DNA of 64,000 bases from Staphylococcus agnetis (GTDB lineage: Bacteria; Bacillota; Bacilli; Staphylococcales; Staphylococcaceae): the NCBI RefSeq assembly GCF_002901865.1, contig NZ_PPQF01000024.1, positions 1 through 64,000 of the forward strand, in the 5' to 3' direction. Of the stretch, positions 55,956 through 64,000 are shown piece by piece. Numbering within the stretch: the first letter of the stretch is position 1; each line of letters begins with the position of its first letter. The notes under the pieces are model-generated. The model was not told the DNA's origin. It ran no database searches and saw nothing but the letters and a program-made list of their open reading frames with translations. Position numbers and translations under genes: made by a program.

Positions 55956-56001
55956 AAATAAAAAAGTCCCCTCTCACAATCATTTCATGTAAGGGGGGAA
56001 C
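55956..56001 (-). terminator. pyrG leader: pyrG leader attenuator hairpin
   Basis: On the minus strand GTTCCCCCCTTACA (up to 56001) pairs with TGTGAGAGGGGAC (55966 onward), followed by TTTTTTATTTTATAAA. The C-rich 5-prime arm is the target for G tracts added to the transcript start under CTP starvation, preventing the terminator from forming. It is about 90 nt after the transcript start and 90 nt before pyrG. Confidence 0.88.
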
Positions 56002-56091
56002 GAATGAACGTCATTTATATCATTACGTAATTACGTACGTATTTATCTCTATTGACGTATGCGTTTTTTCATTGTCCTATTTAAAGGAGCC

Positions 56092-56127
56092 CGAATAAAA
56101 TTCTATCATGTTGTCATAAAAAGTCAA
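56092..56127 (-). promoter_or_regulatory. pyrG promoter with GGGC initiation site
   Basis: On the minus strand TTGACT (56122-56127) and TAGAAT (56100-56105) are 16 bp apart. The transcript should begin at 56092 with GGGCTCC, the start sequence that allows reiterative G addition in the CTP-sensing pyrG mechanism known from Bacillus subtilis. Confidence 0.85.
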
Positions 56128-56215
56128 TAAACTTTATGTTAAATTTACATTATCCATTGATACGAATAAAGTGGAACAATGGCCGTTTCATTAACGAACA
56201 TATTTTTAAAATGAA

Positions 56216-56746
56216 TTACTCTTCTTCTTCTAAAAGATCTTCTTCATCATCGTATGCATCATCTAAATCTTCTTCATCGTCTTCAACGACTAAATCAGAT
56301 TCTTCGATTTCATCTTCTACACGCTCATCTTCAGGGTCGTTAAGTTCTTCTTGGTCATCTGTCACACTAGGGATATTGTCATCACCGTCATTGTCATCTT
56401 CACCAAGCAATTTCAAGTTCTTATCTTCTTCATCATCTTCATCAAGAATTTCAAACTTTTGAATCGTTGGTGCAATTTTTTCTTCTATATCATCAACGGA
56501 ATACCAATCGCGTAATCCCCAAACGTTGTCACCGACACTTAAAAATCGACCATCAGTGTTTAAGTCTGTATAAAATTGAACGACGCGATTTTCAATTTGA
56601 TCGTCTTCATAATGACCAATTTGCTTAAATTCATCAATAATATCATAAAGATTCATTGTTTCATTTTTTTCAGTTAAAAGCGTATATGCCATATCAATAA
56701 ACGCTTTTTCATCAACCATTTCTTGTGTGTAATCTTGTAATTTCAT
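56216..56746 (-). CDS. rpoE: RNA polymerase delta subunit
   Basis: 176 aa from the ATG at 56746 (AAAGGAAG upstream). An N-terminal HARE-HTH-like folded domain ([20 protein letters not shown] ... [20 protein letters not shown], about 1-95) is followed by a very acidic disordered tail of Asp and Glu to the end. It binds core RNA polymerase and speeds recycling by displacing nucleic acid. Located upstream of pyrG as in Bacillus. Confidence 0.96.
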   Translation of the reverse strand: MKLQDYTQEMVDEKAFIDMAYTLLTEKNETMNLYDIIDEFKQIGHYEDDQIENRVVQFYTDLNTDGRFLSVGDNVWGLRDWYSVDDIEEKIAPTIQKFEILDEDDEEDKNLKLLGEDDNDGDDNIPSVTDDQEELNDPEDERVEDEIEESDLVVEDDEEDLDDAYDDEEDLLEEEE

Positions 56747-56902
56747 TGGCACATCTTCCTTTCAAAGATTCACGTTACTCCTACATTTTAAAGACATCTC
56801 GTCTTCTTATATAACATACTATAACAAACATTGATTATAAATGAGTCTTGAATATAACGCAATGTTTAGCAATAGTTTTTTTTTGAAATGCAACCAATTT
56901 AT

Positions 56903-57763
56903 TTAGTAGTTAATATATTTTTCAAACATTGTATAATTTTCAGTGACGATTGCTTCTACAAAATTACTTTTTTGAAACAATGGTTTGAGTTTGTTACTTG
57001 CACCAAATAACATCACTTCAATGACATCAATATTGTCATATTTTTGGCGTACATACGTAGACAATTGTCGTAATGCGTTTTGAGCAATACCTGATTCACG
57101 ATGCTCATCTTCTACGAGGACAGCTCTAATAATCAATCGAGATTGAAATTGTTCAATAGCTAAAAAGCCTACTTTTTCTTGATTAAGATTTAAATCAATA
57201 ATGTCTACTGGCCATAAATCAGATTGGTCACTGCGACTTAATTTTAATGAGGATACATATTTAGAACTTAAATCTAAATAATAAAGTCGTTCTTTTCCAA
57301 TCGGTCCCTCCTCTTTTGTTGCCGTGTGCATAAAACCTGCACGCTCATAGACATTCCATGCTGCTTCGTTTTCTGCATCAACGACAAGGTATAAATGTCC
57401 GAAATCAGGAAAAACACTTTGAACATATTCTGGAAGATTCATCATGATTTTAGTACCATAGCCATGACCTTGAAACTGTTCATTAATAGATAACGAACGA
57501 ATATAAACAACTTCTTCAGGGGTATCATAACCTTCATGTTGATAATGTTGATGTAGGACAAAAAAACCAACAACATCCCCATCGTTGTTCAAGACAACGT
57601 TTGCCTTTCGATTAGGATCATTCAGTGCATCATCCAGTACTTCTTCGGGTAAGGAAGAATAGATGCGTTGACGTTCATTGAGTTTAAATTTATAAAGTGC
57701 ATCACGGTATTGCTCTTCATACAAATGTATAGTAATATCATCAAAGCGTTTACTTTTTATCAT
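56903..57763 (-). CDS. GNAT acetyltransferase with two GNAT domains
   Basis: 286 aa. The N-terminal GNAT domain (about 1-160) has beta-strand YIRSLSINEQFQGHGYGTKI with the acetyl-CoA binding Q/RxxGxG motif and NVYERAGF. A second half (about 165-286) repeats a weaker GNAT pattern: AVLVEDEHRESGIAQNALR and KPLFQKSNFVEAIV. Substrate unknown. Divergent from the BCCT transporter gene with an 88-bp gap. Confidence 0.8.
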   Translation of the reverse strand: MIKSKRFDDITIHLYEEQYRDALYKFKLNERQRIYSSLPEEVLDDALNDPNRKANVVLNNDGDVVGFFVLHQHYQHEGYDTPEEVVYIRSLSINEQFQGHGYGTKIMMNLPEYVQSVFPDFGHLYLVVDAENEAAWNVYERAGFMHTATKEEGPIGKERLYYLDLSSKYVSSLKLSRSDQSDLWPVDIIDLNLNQEKVGFLAIEQFQSRLIIRAVLVEDEHRESGIAQNALRQLSTYVRQKYDNIDVIEVMLFGASNKLKPLFQKSNFVEAIVTENYTMFEKYINY

Positions 57764-57851
57764 TATGAAAATTCATTCCTTTATTAATTATGATTTTCGC
57801 ATGTATAACTATACACTATTTTCTGATTTTTCAAACTCGAAAGGGGATATT

Positions 57852-59450
57852 ATGAAAAAACCTAAACCTTCGCTAACAAAAAAGAAAAAGAATCGAAATT
57901 TCGTCTATATCGTCTCTTTTTCTATTATCTTATTATTTACTTTACTAGCTGCCTTATTTCCAAAAGGCTTTGGATTTTATGCACAAAATACATATAATGC
58001 AATTGCTTTAAATTTTGGCTGGCTCTTTTTAATTATCGTCTTTGTTTTAGACTTGTTTTTAATTTTTCTCGCCCTCTCTCGTTATGGTCGATTTAAACTC
58101 GGTCATGATGATGAAGAACCTGAATTTTCATTTATATCATGGATTGGCATGCTGTTTTCAGCGGGCTTAGGTGTTGGTATCGTATTCTGGGGTGTAGCTG
58201 AACCACTTACCCATTATCTACATTCTCCATTTTCCAGCACTAAAGGACAAACAGCTGAATCGGCTCGTTTGGCTATGGGATACACTTTTTTCCACTGGGG
58301 TATTTCACAATGGTCTATTTTTGCGATGAGCGGCTTAATTGTTGCCTATTTTCAATTTAGAAAGCAACGTGACGGCCTAATCTCTACTGCTATGGAACCC
58401 GTTTTTGGTGAAACATACAAACGCCCATATCGAAACATTATTGATATTTTAGCAATTATTGCTACTGTCATGGGTATCGCAACTTCAATAGGTCTCGGTA
58501 TTTTACAAATTGCCGGGGGCTTAAATCATGTGTTCCATGTGCCAAATACGAATGTGACATTAATCATTATTACTTTAATTATGACCTGCATCTTTTTAGG
58601 GTCAGCGTTGTCAGGATTGAATCGTGGTGTAAAATGGTTGAGTAATTTAAACATTATTATCGGTGCAATATTACTCGTATTCATTTTTATCGTCGGAGAT
58701 TTACGCTTTATCGTTGAAACTTTCACTGTTTCTATAGGCGACTATATTTCTCACTTCGTACAATATAGTTTACGTATGGATCCATACACTGGTGATAATT
58801 CATGGATTCAAAAGTGGACGGTTTTCTATTGGGCTTGGGTCATTTCATGGTCACCATTTATTGGTGGTTTTGTTGCACGCGTATCTAGAGGTAGAACCAT
58901 ACGTGAATTTGTCGTAGGTGTGTTAATCATTCCACCAATGATTTCATTCACATGGATTGCTGGATTTGGAGGCACTGCAATTAATTATGCGCTTCATAAA
59001 AAAGATGGCATCGAAAATGTCGTTGATAAGGATTATACGGTAGCTTTGTTTGAGTTGTTAAGCAAATTTCCTTTATATGAAGTCACGAGTGCCTTAGCCA
59101 TTATCCTTATCTTTACGTTTATTGTTACGAGCGCAGATTCAACGACACATATTGTCTCTGGAATGGCAACGGGTGGCGTTGAAAATCCTAAACGTAAACA
59201 TAAAATGGTTTGGGGCATACTTATTGGTGCTATTTCTGTAGCATTAACTGTCGCAGGTGGTTTAACAAGTTTACAAACAGCATCAGTGGTTACTGGGCTC
59301 CCATTTTCCATAATTTTATTACTTATGATTTTTGCACTTATGAACGCCTTAAGACGTGAACACACGAAACATTTCCAAATGACACATATAGATGACGAGA
59401 AAGACTTTTCTCGAACAATTGAAGAACGAGAAAGAGATAACGAAATGTAA
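57852..59450 (+). CDS. BCCT-family choline/betaine/carnitine transporter
   Basis: 532 aa with about 12 membrane helices. Family motifs: FSAGLGVGIVFWGVAEPL (helix 3 substrate/sodium region, about 100-118 of the chosen frame) and WAWVISWSPFIGGFVARVSRGRTI (seen as WSPFIGGFVARVSRG, about 340). Cytoplasmic N-terminus is Lys-rich. It imports a trimethylammonium compound as osmoprotectant, in OpuD/BetT style; the exact substrate is not deducible. ATG at 57852 with AAAGGGG upstream; a longer frame to 57765 has no such site. Confidence 0.9.
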   Translation: MKKPKPSLTKKKKNRNFVYIVSFSIILLFTLLAALFPKGFGFYAQNTYNAIALNFGWLFLIIVFVLDLFLIFLALSRYGRFKLGHDDEEPEFSFISWIGMLFSAGLGVGIVFWGVAEPLTHYLHSPFSSTKGQTAESARLAMGYTFFHWGISQWSIFAMSGLIVAYFQFRKQRDGLISTAMEPVFGETYKRPYRNIIDILAIIATVMGIATSIGLGILQIAGGLNHVFHVPNTNVTLIIITLIMTCIFLGSALSGLNRGVKWLSNLNIIIGAILLVFIFIVGDLRFIVETFTVSIGDYISHFVQYSLRMDPYTGDNSWIQKWTVFYWAWVISWSPFIGGFVARVSRGRTIREFVVGVLIIPPMISFTWIAGFGGTAINYALHKKDGIENVVDKDYTVALFELLSKFPLYEVTSALAIILIFTFIVTSADSTTHIVSGMATGGVENPKRKHKMVWGILIGAISVALTVAGGLTSLQTASVVTGLPFSIILLLMIFALMNALRREHTKHFQMTHIDDEKDFSRTIEERERDNEM

Positions 59451-59490
59451 ATCATTTATCAATTGTAACTTGAAAAATGATATGTTGGAT

Positions 59491-59539
59491 AAAAAATGGC
59501 CTTCAAAGTTCATTAGAAATGAATTTTGAAGGCTTTTTT
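59491..59539 (+). terminator. Bidirectional terminator between the BCCT gene and the PhnB-like gene
   Basis: The arms GCCTTCAAAGTTCAT and ATGAATTTTGAAGGC (59499-59533, one G-U) are flanked by AAAAAA at left and TTTTTT at right, so both converging transcripts can end here. Confidence 0.9.
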
Positions 59540-59561
59540 CAATTTCAAGAATAAATAATGT

Positions 59562-59930
59562 TTATTCTTGAACAAAACAATTCATCAACCAGTTCACACC
59601 ATATCGATCTTTAACTTGCCCATGAATAGCATTAAAGAAGGTTTTATTTAACGGCATGTGTGGGTTCCCCTGTACACTTAAAGCGTCGAAAATACGTTGT
59701 TGCGTACCTGGGTGATCGAACGTGAGTAAAATTTGATTGCCGTCATTTTGCACGGGTTTACCATACGTGTCTGATAAATGGATAACGACATCTTCTTGAA
59801 TTTTTAATTCCGCGTGTAACACTTTACCTTGATGTTCATTTAAAATGATCTTTTCCCCACCAAACGTGTCATGATAAAAATGTAAAGCGTCATTTACATT
59901 TTCAACTAAAATATATGGACTTAACTTCAT
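59562..59930 (-). CDS. PhnB-like VOC superfamily protein
   Basis: 122 aa vicinal-oxygen-chelate fold protein of the PhnB/3-demethylubiquinone methyltransferase-like (DUF) type: SPYILVENVNDALHFYHDTF at the N-terminus, ILTFDHPGTQQRIFDAL mid-protein, ending GQVKDRYGVNWLMN. It lacks a clear full set of metal ligands of glyoxalase I. Function unknown. Transcribed alone, opposite to coaW. Confidence 0.82.
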   Translation of the reverse strand: MKLSPYILVENVNDALHFYHDTFGGEKIILNEHQGKVLHAELKIQEDVVIHLSDTYGKPVQNDGNQILLTFDHPGTQQRIFDALSVQGNPHMPLNKTFFNAIHGQVKDRYGVNWLMNCFVQE

Positions 59931-60037
59931 AAACGAATCCCCCTAGACATTTTAAAAATTATAATTAAAACTTGTATTTTTGTGATTATCATATAGTATA
60001 TAGTGGTGATAAACAATAATTTTGAGGTGAACAAGCG

Positions 60038-60835
60038 ATGCGAATCGGAATTGACGCAGGTGGTACGCTAATTAAAATTGTAGTTGAAAATGGTGGTCAG
60101 CGTACGTACGAAACACGTCTCACTACGGATATAGAAAACGTAGCAAATTGGTTAAATGAACAAACATGTTCCAATATTTGTATAACAGGTGGCAATGCGA
60201 AAGCACTCAATGATTTACTCCATTGTGATGCTAAACAATTTATTGAATTCGATGCTGCTGATAAAGGTGTTGAGCTTCTTTTAAAAGAACAAGGTATTGC
60301 ATTAGAACGCTATATTTTTACTAATGTTGGAACAGGGACATCTATTCATTTAGCCGATGCACAAGGTCAACAACGTGTAGGTGGTATTGGTACCGGTGGC
60401 GGTATGATACGCGGATTAGGTTACTTATTAACTGAAATCAAAGATTACACACAACTCACAGACCTAGCACAAAAAGGAAATCGCGACATCATAGATTTGA
60501 AAGTGAAACATATTTATAAAAATGATACCCCACCTATTTCTGGTGAACTGACTGCGGCGAATTTTGGACATGTTTTATTAAATTTAGACAAAACATTTAC
60601 GCCTGCTGATAAATTAGCTTCACTAATTGGTGTTGTAGGTGAAAGTGTTACCACCGTATCCATTCATGTCGCGAGAGAGCATGGAGCGCATGATGTTGTT
60701 TATATTGGTTCATCTTTCCATAATAATCCATTACTCCAAAAAGTAGTCACGGATTATACGATATTACGTGGTTTTACACCTCACTATTTAAATAATGGCG
60801 CATTTTCAGGCGCACTCGGTACATTATATTTATAA
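60038..60835 (+). CDS. coaW: Type II pantothenate kinase
   Basis: 265 aa ASKHA-fold kinase, first step of CoA synthesis. N-terminal phosphate loop [12 protein letters not shown], catalytic acidic residue region and adenine motif [10 protein letters not shown] and GGTGTGGGM-like segment ([16 protein letters not shown], about 115-130). Staphylococci use this eukaryotic-like type II enzyme, which is not feedback-inhibited by CoA and helps keep their high CoA pool. ATG with GAGGTGAAC upstream. Confidence 0.95.
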   Translation: MRIGIDAGGTLIKIVVENGGQRTYETRLTTDIENVANWLNEQTCSNICITGGNAKALNDLLHCDAKQFIEFDAADKGVELLLKEQGIALERYIFTNVGTGTSIHLADAQGQQRVGGIGTGGGMIRGLGYLLTEIKDYTQLTDLAQKGNRDIIDLKVKHIYKNDTPPISGELTAANFGHVLLNLDKTFTPADKLASLIGVVGESVTTVSIHVAREHGAHDVVYIGSSFHNNPLLQKVVTDYTILRGFTPHYLNNGAFSGALGTLYL

Positions 60836-60851
60836 TGAAACGTATATTAAT

Positions 60852-60888
60852 AGCCTTCAAAATTCAATAAAAATGAATTTTGAAGGCT
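60852..60888 (+). terminator. Terminator between coaW and the DUF2750 gene
   Basis: The perfect stem AGCCTTCAAAATTCA/TGAATTTTGAAGGCT (15 bp, 7-nt loop) lies about 17 bp after the coaW stop. No long T tract follows on either strand. The arms are nearly identical to the 59499-59533 terminator. Confidence 0.7.
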
Positions 60889-60916
60889 AAACTTTTAGAT
60901 ATGTTATCTCACTTTA

Positions 60917-61588
60917 TTAAAATGTTAATTCATTCGCTAATTTTTGTGCACTTACAATGGTACCAACGACGCCTGGTTTTAAGTCTATTGCAACGTAACG
61001 ATTGTCATCACGCAATTCGTCTAACCATTCTGAAAACACTTCACCTTCAACGTCAATAAGTTCAAGTGTTTCGAAGTCTTCTTCAGCAACACGCTTCGCT
61101 CGCTGGCTTAAACTCCAAACAGGCATGAAATGAGATTGTTCAAAATTATCATTTTCATCACTTACGACCATAAATTGCTTAGTACCTTTACGTGTAAGAC
61201 CATATACAGTGTCGGTTTTAGAAACATCTTCAACAAATTCTCGAATGCGTAAGCGATCAATATCAGTCATAATATCATTAAAAGCCGATAAAATTTTAAT
61301 TTCATGACCTTCTGCATCAATCGTCACATTCACAACCGCTTCATCCTCTTCATCAAACATATCGTCAAGTTCATAAGTTGTAAAACGATCGATATCCATC
61401 GCCTTAATTTTATCAAATTCAACATTTAGATTTTCGAGATATGCTTTTGCCAAACTTTCCCTCGTCCAAAAGCAAAATAATTGTTTCCCATTATGCAAAT
61501 GCTTCACAATTTTTTTATCTTTTACTGCGATAAAAAATTGCTCATTTGTCAGAATATCTTTGTAAAAACGTTCATTTTTATACGACAT
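60917..61588 (-). CDS. DUF2750-like protein, apparently two repeats
   Basis: 223 aa soluble protein. The pattern of DUF2750 occurs twice: FYKDILTNEQFFIAV ... QLFCFWTRESLAKAYLENL (about 8-60) and REFVEDVSKTDTVYGL ... FMPVWSLSQRAKRVAEEDF (about 118-175), each followed by an acidic segment. The C-terminal LKPGVVGTIVSAQKLANEL is also typical. No catalytic motif or membrane segment. It lies downstream of the ATP-grasp and M20 genes on the same strand after 155 bp and could share their transcript. Function unknown. Confidence 0.72.
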   Translation of the reverse strand: MSYKNERFYKDILTNEQFFIAVKDKKIVKHLHNGKQLFCFWTRESLAKAYLENLNVEFDKIKAMDIDRFTTYELDDMFDEEDEAVVNVTIDAEGHEIKILSAFNDIMTDIDRLRIREFVEDVSKTDTVYGLTRKGTKQFMVVSDENDNFEQSHFMPVWSLSQRAKRVAEEDFETLELIDVEGEVFSEWLDELRDDNRYVAIDLKPGVVGTIVSAQKLANELTF

Positions 61589-61743
61589 CTTTTTCTCCCT
61601 CTCTAAATGAGCTCTTTACGTTGAATATAAACTACTGTCTACATTTCGTCAATGTGACAAAAATAGAAACCATCGCGTATTTTCATATCAGATAACATAT
61701 ACGCTAACAATTTTAGTTCGTTACAAAAACACGCTACTATTGA

Positions 61744-62925
61744 TTATTTTAAACCTGCTTCTATAAGAAAGGCTTGCTCAAGTGCCTCGATTTGTTCAAG
61801 ACTGTTCGCATGCCAAATGCCTGCAAATCGTGAACTGACATTACGCGTTTTATAATAATCACCATCATAATAAGATAATGGATAAAGGACGCCTTGTCGG
61901 ACATATTTTTCAATCGCTTGAAAAAACGTTTGTCTGTCGGCTTTAGACACATAGCTATAAAATTTATGATGTTTGCCAGTTAATAAATGATCGAGTAATA
62001 ACATACTTGTTGAACCATTTTGTCTAAAATTCAAATCAATCGCATAAATGTCCTCTTCTTTATCAACAAGTAAATCAAACCCCGCAACACCTATAAATCC
62101 TTTATCTACACCAATTTTCATAATTTCAAATCCTGCATCAATGACTGCTTGAGGTACATGTATAGCATTAGTATTACCATTATAAAATCCATAAGCATTC
62201 GTTAACTGTTTGGCTGCCCCTAGGTAAACAATACCTTTATCAGGGTGTACGGCATATTGCACACAGTAATTTTCTTTAGCTTCCACACATTGTTCAATAA
62301 TGATAGTTTGTGTGGCTTCTTTCGCATTGTCAATACGTGCTACTGCTTCATCTAAATCTGATTGATTATAACATATCATCACGCCATACCCACCTGCAGT
62401 AGGTAAATCATCTCCAGGTTTTAAAACAAGAGGTAGTGTCCAATGTTCTAAAGCATGATGAAGCATCTCAATATCTACCACCTCTCTTTTAGGTAGATAT
62501 TTACCTTCTGTCCATTCAGGAATCCTTGACTTAGTATTTAAATCAACAAACATCTGCTTATTCATCGCATAGCGTGTACGGTGTATTAAATCTTCACCAT
62601 GCACATACTGTGTATAAATGCGCTTTTGATCTTGTTCAGTAAGTTGTTTTAATAACTGTTCATAACTTTCTTTATCTTTGAATGTATAAATATTGTTCGG
62701 TATCGTTTGATTCACATAATTAAACAAAATTTGTAATTTATCAGTAACACTGGCCTCATGTACAATGACTGGCATATCAGCAATCAATAATTCTCGTCCT
62801 GTTAAAAAATTCGATTGATGCTCGTCTGGTTCTAACCATGGATTAGAAATATAAGATGGACGTGATGTATATACGATATCATCAGCGTATAAGTCTCCCA
62901 ATTTTAAACGTAGATGGTCAGTCAT
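61744..62925 (-). CDS. ATP-grasp domain protein, putative carboxylate-amine ligase
   Basis: 393 aa. The C-terminal half has ATP-grasp features: LPLVLKPGDDLPTAGGYGVM (first ATP-binding strand and Gly-rich loop, about 168-187), TIIIEQCVEAKENYCVQ (about 215), VAGFDLLVDKEEDIYAIDLN and NFRQNGSTSML (metal-binding Asp/Asn, about 295-310). Such enzymes ligate a carboxylate to an amine via acyl phosphate. The substrate is not deducible. Its ATG follows the TAA of the M20 amidohydrolase immediately, so the two are translated together. Confidence 0.82.
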   Translation of the reverse strand: MTDHLRLKLGDLYADDIVYTSRPSYISNPWLEPDEHQSNFLTGRELLIADMPVIVHEASVTDKLQILFNYVNQTIPNNIYTFKDKESYEQLLKQLTEQDQKRIYTQYVHGEDLIHRTRYAMNKQMFVDLNTKSRIPEWTEGKYLPKREVVDIEMLHHALEHWTLPLVLKPGDDLPTAGGYGVMICYNQSDLDEAVARIDNAKEATQTIIIEQCVEAKENYCVQYAVHPDKGIVYLGAAKQLTNAYGFYNGNTNAIHVPQAVIDAGFEIMKIGVDKGFIGVAGFDLLVDKEEDIYAIDLNFRQNGSTSMLLLDHLLTGKHHKFYSYVSKADRQTFFQAIEKYVRQGVLYPLSYYDGDYYKTRNVSSRFAGIWHANSLEQIEALEQAFLIEAGLK

Positions 62926-64000
62926 TTATAATTTCTCCCTTAATAATTGATGTTCCTTTTGAATCGTGGCTAACAAATCATAATCTTGAAGTATACTTGC
63001 TCCCATTAATGCAATAATTTTCGCACCTTTAATTAACGCCTTATCTCCCATAGGGCTTGCTGCTGCTTCTCTAAATCGATGTGTATGACCAACTAAGCTA
63101 CGCGGGCCTATTTTAATATGTGGATGAATCGTAGGCACTACATGGCTCACATTACCTGTATCTGTCGAACCATAACCAAAATCATCATGACTGACTTCTT
63201 CCCCTAATTCTGTTGCATAACGTTCAAATAAAGCATCAAGTTGTGGTGATTTGATAAATTCGTTTACCCCATTTTGAATTGGTCCAAACTCATAATTACA
63301 ACCTGTTTGAATGGCTGCGCCTTTTGCAATTTGATGCACGCGTTCTGTTAATATGTCGAGAGATTTCCTCGTCGTTGCACGTGTATAAAAACGTGCATGT
63401 GTATAATCAGGAATGATATTCGCCGCTTTACCACCGTCTAAAATGACGCCATGGACACGTTCTGATTTATGAATGTGTTGTCTTAATTGTGCTATACCAT
63501 TAAAAAAGCTGAGCATTGCATCTAAAGCATTCTTAGCATCTTCTGCATTTTCAGATGCATGTGCACTCTTGCCATAGAACTGGATATCTAATACATCTAC
63601 AGCAAGCGTATGAATCGTCGGATACGTGTCATTTCCTGGATGAATCATCAGCGCAATATCCACATCATCAAAAATCCCCTCTTTGACGTAGGATGCTTTT
63701 GCGCTACCGTTTTCGCCACCTTCTTCAGCCGGACACCCAAAAACAATGACACTGCCTCCAAGTTCATCAATCACTTGTTTGAGCGCGATACCTGCAAGTA
63801 CACTAGCGGTCCCTATAATATTATGTCCACACGCATGTCCTAATCCCGGTAAGGCATCATACTCTGCTAAAAACCCTATCGTTGGTCCTGGCTCTTTTGC
63901 CTCATAAGATGCGATAAAACCTGTTGAGTGGCCTGCAATATCCTTTTCAATATTAAAACCGTGCGATGATAATTGGTCTATTAAAAGACGCGACGCAAAT
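62926..64000 (-). CDS. M20 family amidohydrolase/peptidase (N-terminus beyond right edge)
   Basis: At least 358 codons; the frame stays open to base 64000, so the start is outside the window. An internal GTG at 63774 is not the start. M20D/AmhX-type motifs are present: EYDALPGLGHACGHN (metal ligands), CPAEEGGENGSA (catalytic Glu), GKSAHASENAEDAKNA (dimerisation domain), GYGSTDTGNVSHVVP and GHTHRFREAA (late metal and substrate His). Such enzymes hydrolyse N-acyl or p-aminobenzoyl-type amides and dipeptides in the cytoplasm with two metals. The stop abuts the start of the ATP-grasp gene, suggesting a shared pathway. Confidence 0.9.
   Translation of the reverse strand, partial: FASRLLIDQLSSHGFNIEKDIAGHSTGFIASYEAKEPGPTIGFLAEYDALPGLGHACGHNIIGTASVLAGIALKQVIDELGGSVIVFGCPAEEGGENGSAKASYVKEGIFDDVDIALMIHPGNDTYPTIHTLAVDVLDIQFYGKSAHASENAEDAKNALDAMLSFFNGIAQLRQHIHKSERVHGVILDGGKAANIIPDYTHARFYTRATTRKSLDILTERVHQIAKGAAIQTGCNYEFGPIQNGVNEFIKSPQLDALFERYATELGEEVSHDDFGYGSTDTGNVSHVVPTIHPHIKIGPRSLVGHTHRFREAAASPMGDKALIKGAKIIALMGASILQDYDLLATIQKEHQLLREKL

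Noticed and set aside
56136-56462. Plus-strand serine-rich reading frame of 108 codons
   Set aside because: It is the exact antisense of the acidic GAA/GAT-rich tail of rpoE; Ser runs are the complement of Asp/Glu codons. No ribosome site or family.
59033-59455. 140-codon minus-strand open frame
   Set aside because: Antisense shadow of the BCCT transporter C-terminal part.

Overview
This window is chromosomal DNA of a low-GC Firmicute, almost certainly a Staphylococcus. The evidence is the sequence of RsbU/RsbV/RsbW/SigB, MazEF, MurA and MurZ, CoaW (a type II pantothenate kinase), YwpF and the ATP synthase proteins, and a gene order that, as far as I remember it, follows the staphylococcal core backbone from the sigB region to the M20 peptidase beyond coaW. 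The proteins differ clearly from those I recall for S. aureus, and the copper operon arrangement differs too, so I read it as a non-aureus staphylococcus. I cannot name the species. I see no transposase, integrase, phage gene or CRISPR array. Most genes lie on the minus strand.

Layout. 1-350: the leader of an rRNA operon running off the left edge, preceded by tRNA-Gly and tRNA-Leu and one strong promoter. 600-8350: sprT-like, tex, the general stress module sigB-rsbW-rsbV-rsbU (with an internal SigB-type promoter), mazEF, alr and acpS. 8400-10870: three overlapping genes for bacterial PH-domain membrane proteins. 10900-11350: a non-coding stretch with a nested palindromic element. 11350-17000: cshA, murF, ddl and rodA. 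17100-20450: a 46-codon small ORF and a copper island csoR-csoZ-copZ-copA with two CsoR-type operators. 20500-23600: cls (cardiolipin synthase, interrupted by one in-frame stop), an HD hydrolase and yidC. 23650-26750: tenA-thiD-thiM-thiE behind a TPP riboswitch. 26800-29200: a secreted LysM/lytic-transglycosylase-like protein with a WalR box, an ssb paralogue with an odd start, and ywpF. 29400-31630: fabZ, an EpuA-family gene, murA and a DUF1146 gene. 31870-38980: the complete atpIBEFHAGDC operon with its promoter. 39000-46850: mnaA, upp, glyA, ywlG, ptpB, tsaC/ywlC, prmC, prfA, tdk. 47000-52140: rpmE2, rho, aldA, a qsrR-like HxlR regulator and murZ. 52460-56750: fba, a DUF2529 gene, pyrG with a CTP-sensing attenuator, and rpoE. 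56900-64000: a double-GNAT protein, a BCCT transporter, a PhnB-like protein, coaW, a DUF2750 protein, an ATP-grasp protein and an M20 amidohydrolase cut by the right edge.

Functionally the window is housekeeping: cell-wall precursor synthesis (alr, ddl, murF, murA, murZ, mnaA, rodA), energy (atp operon, fba), translation and transcription (prfA, prmC, tsaC, rpmE2, rho, rpoE, cshA), stress control (sigB module, mazEF, tex, ptpB) and cofactors (thi genes, coaW, acpS). The points most worth a second look are the cls stop codon, the nested palindrome at 11004-11290, the ssb paralogue without a normal start codon, the hairpin inside the atp operon, the CsoR operator lying in the spacer of a consensus promoter, and the coupled ATP-grasp/M20 pair.
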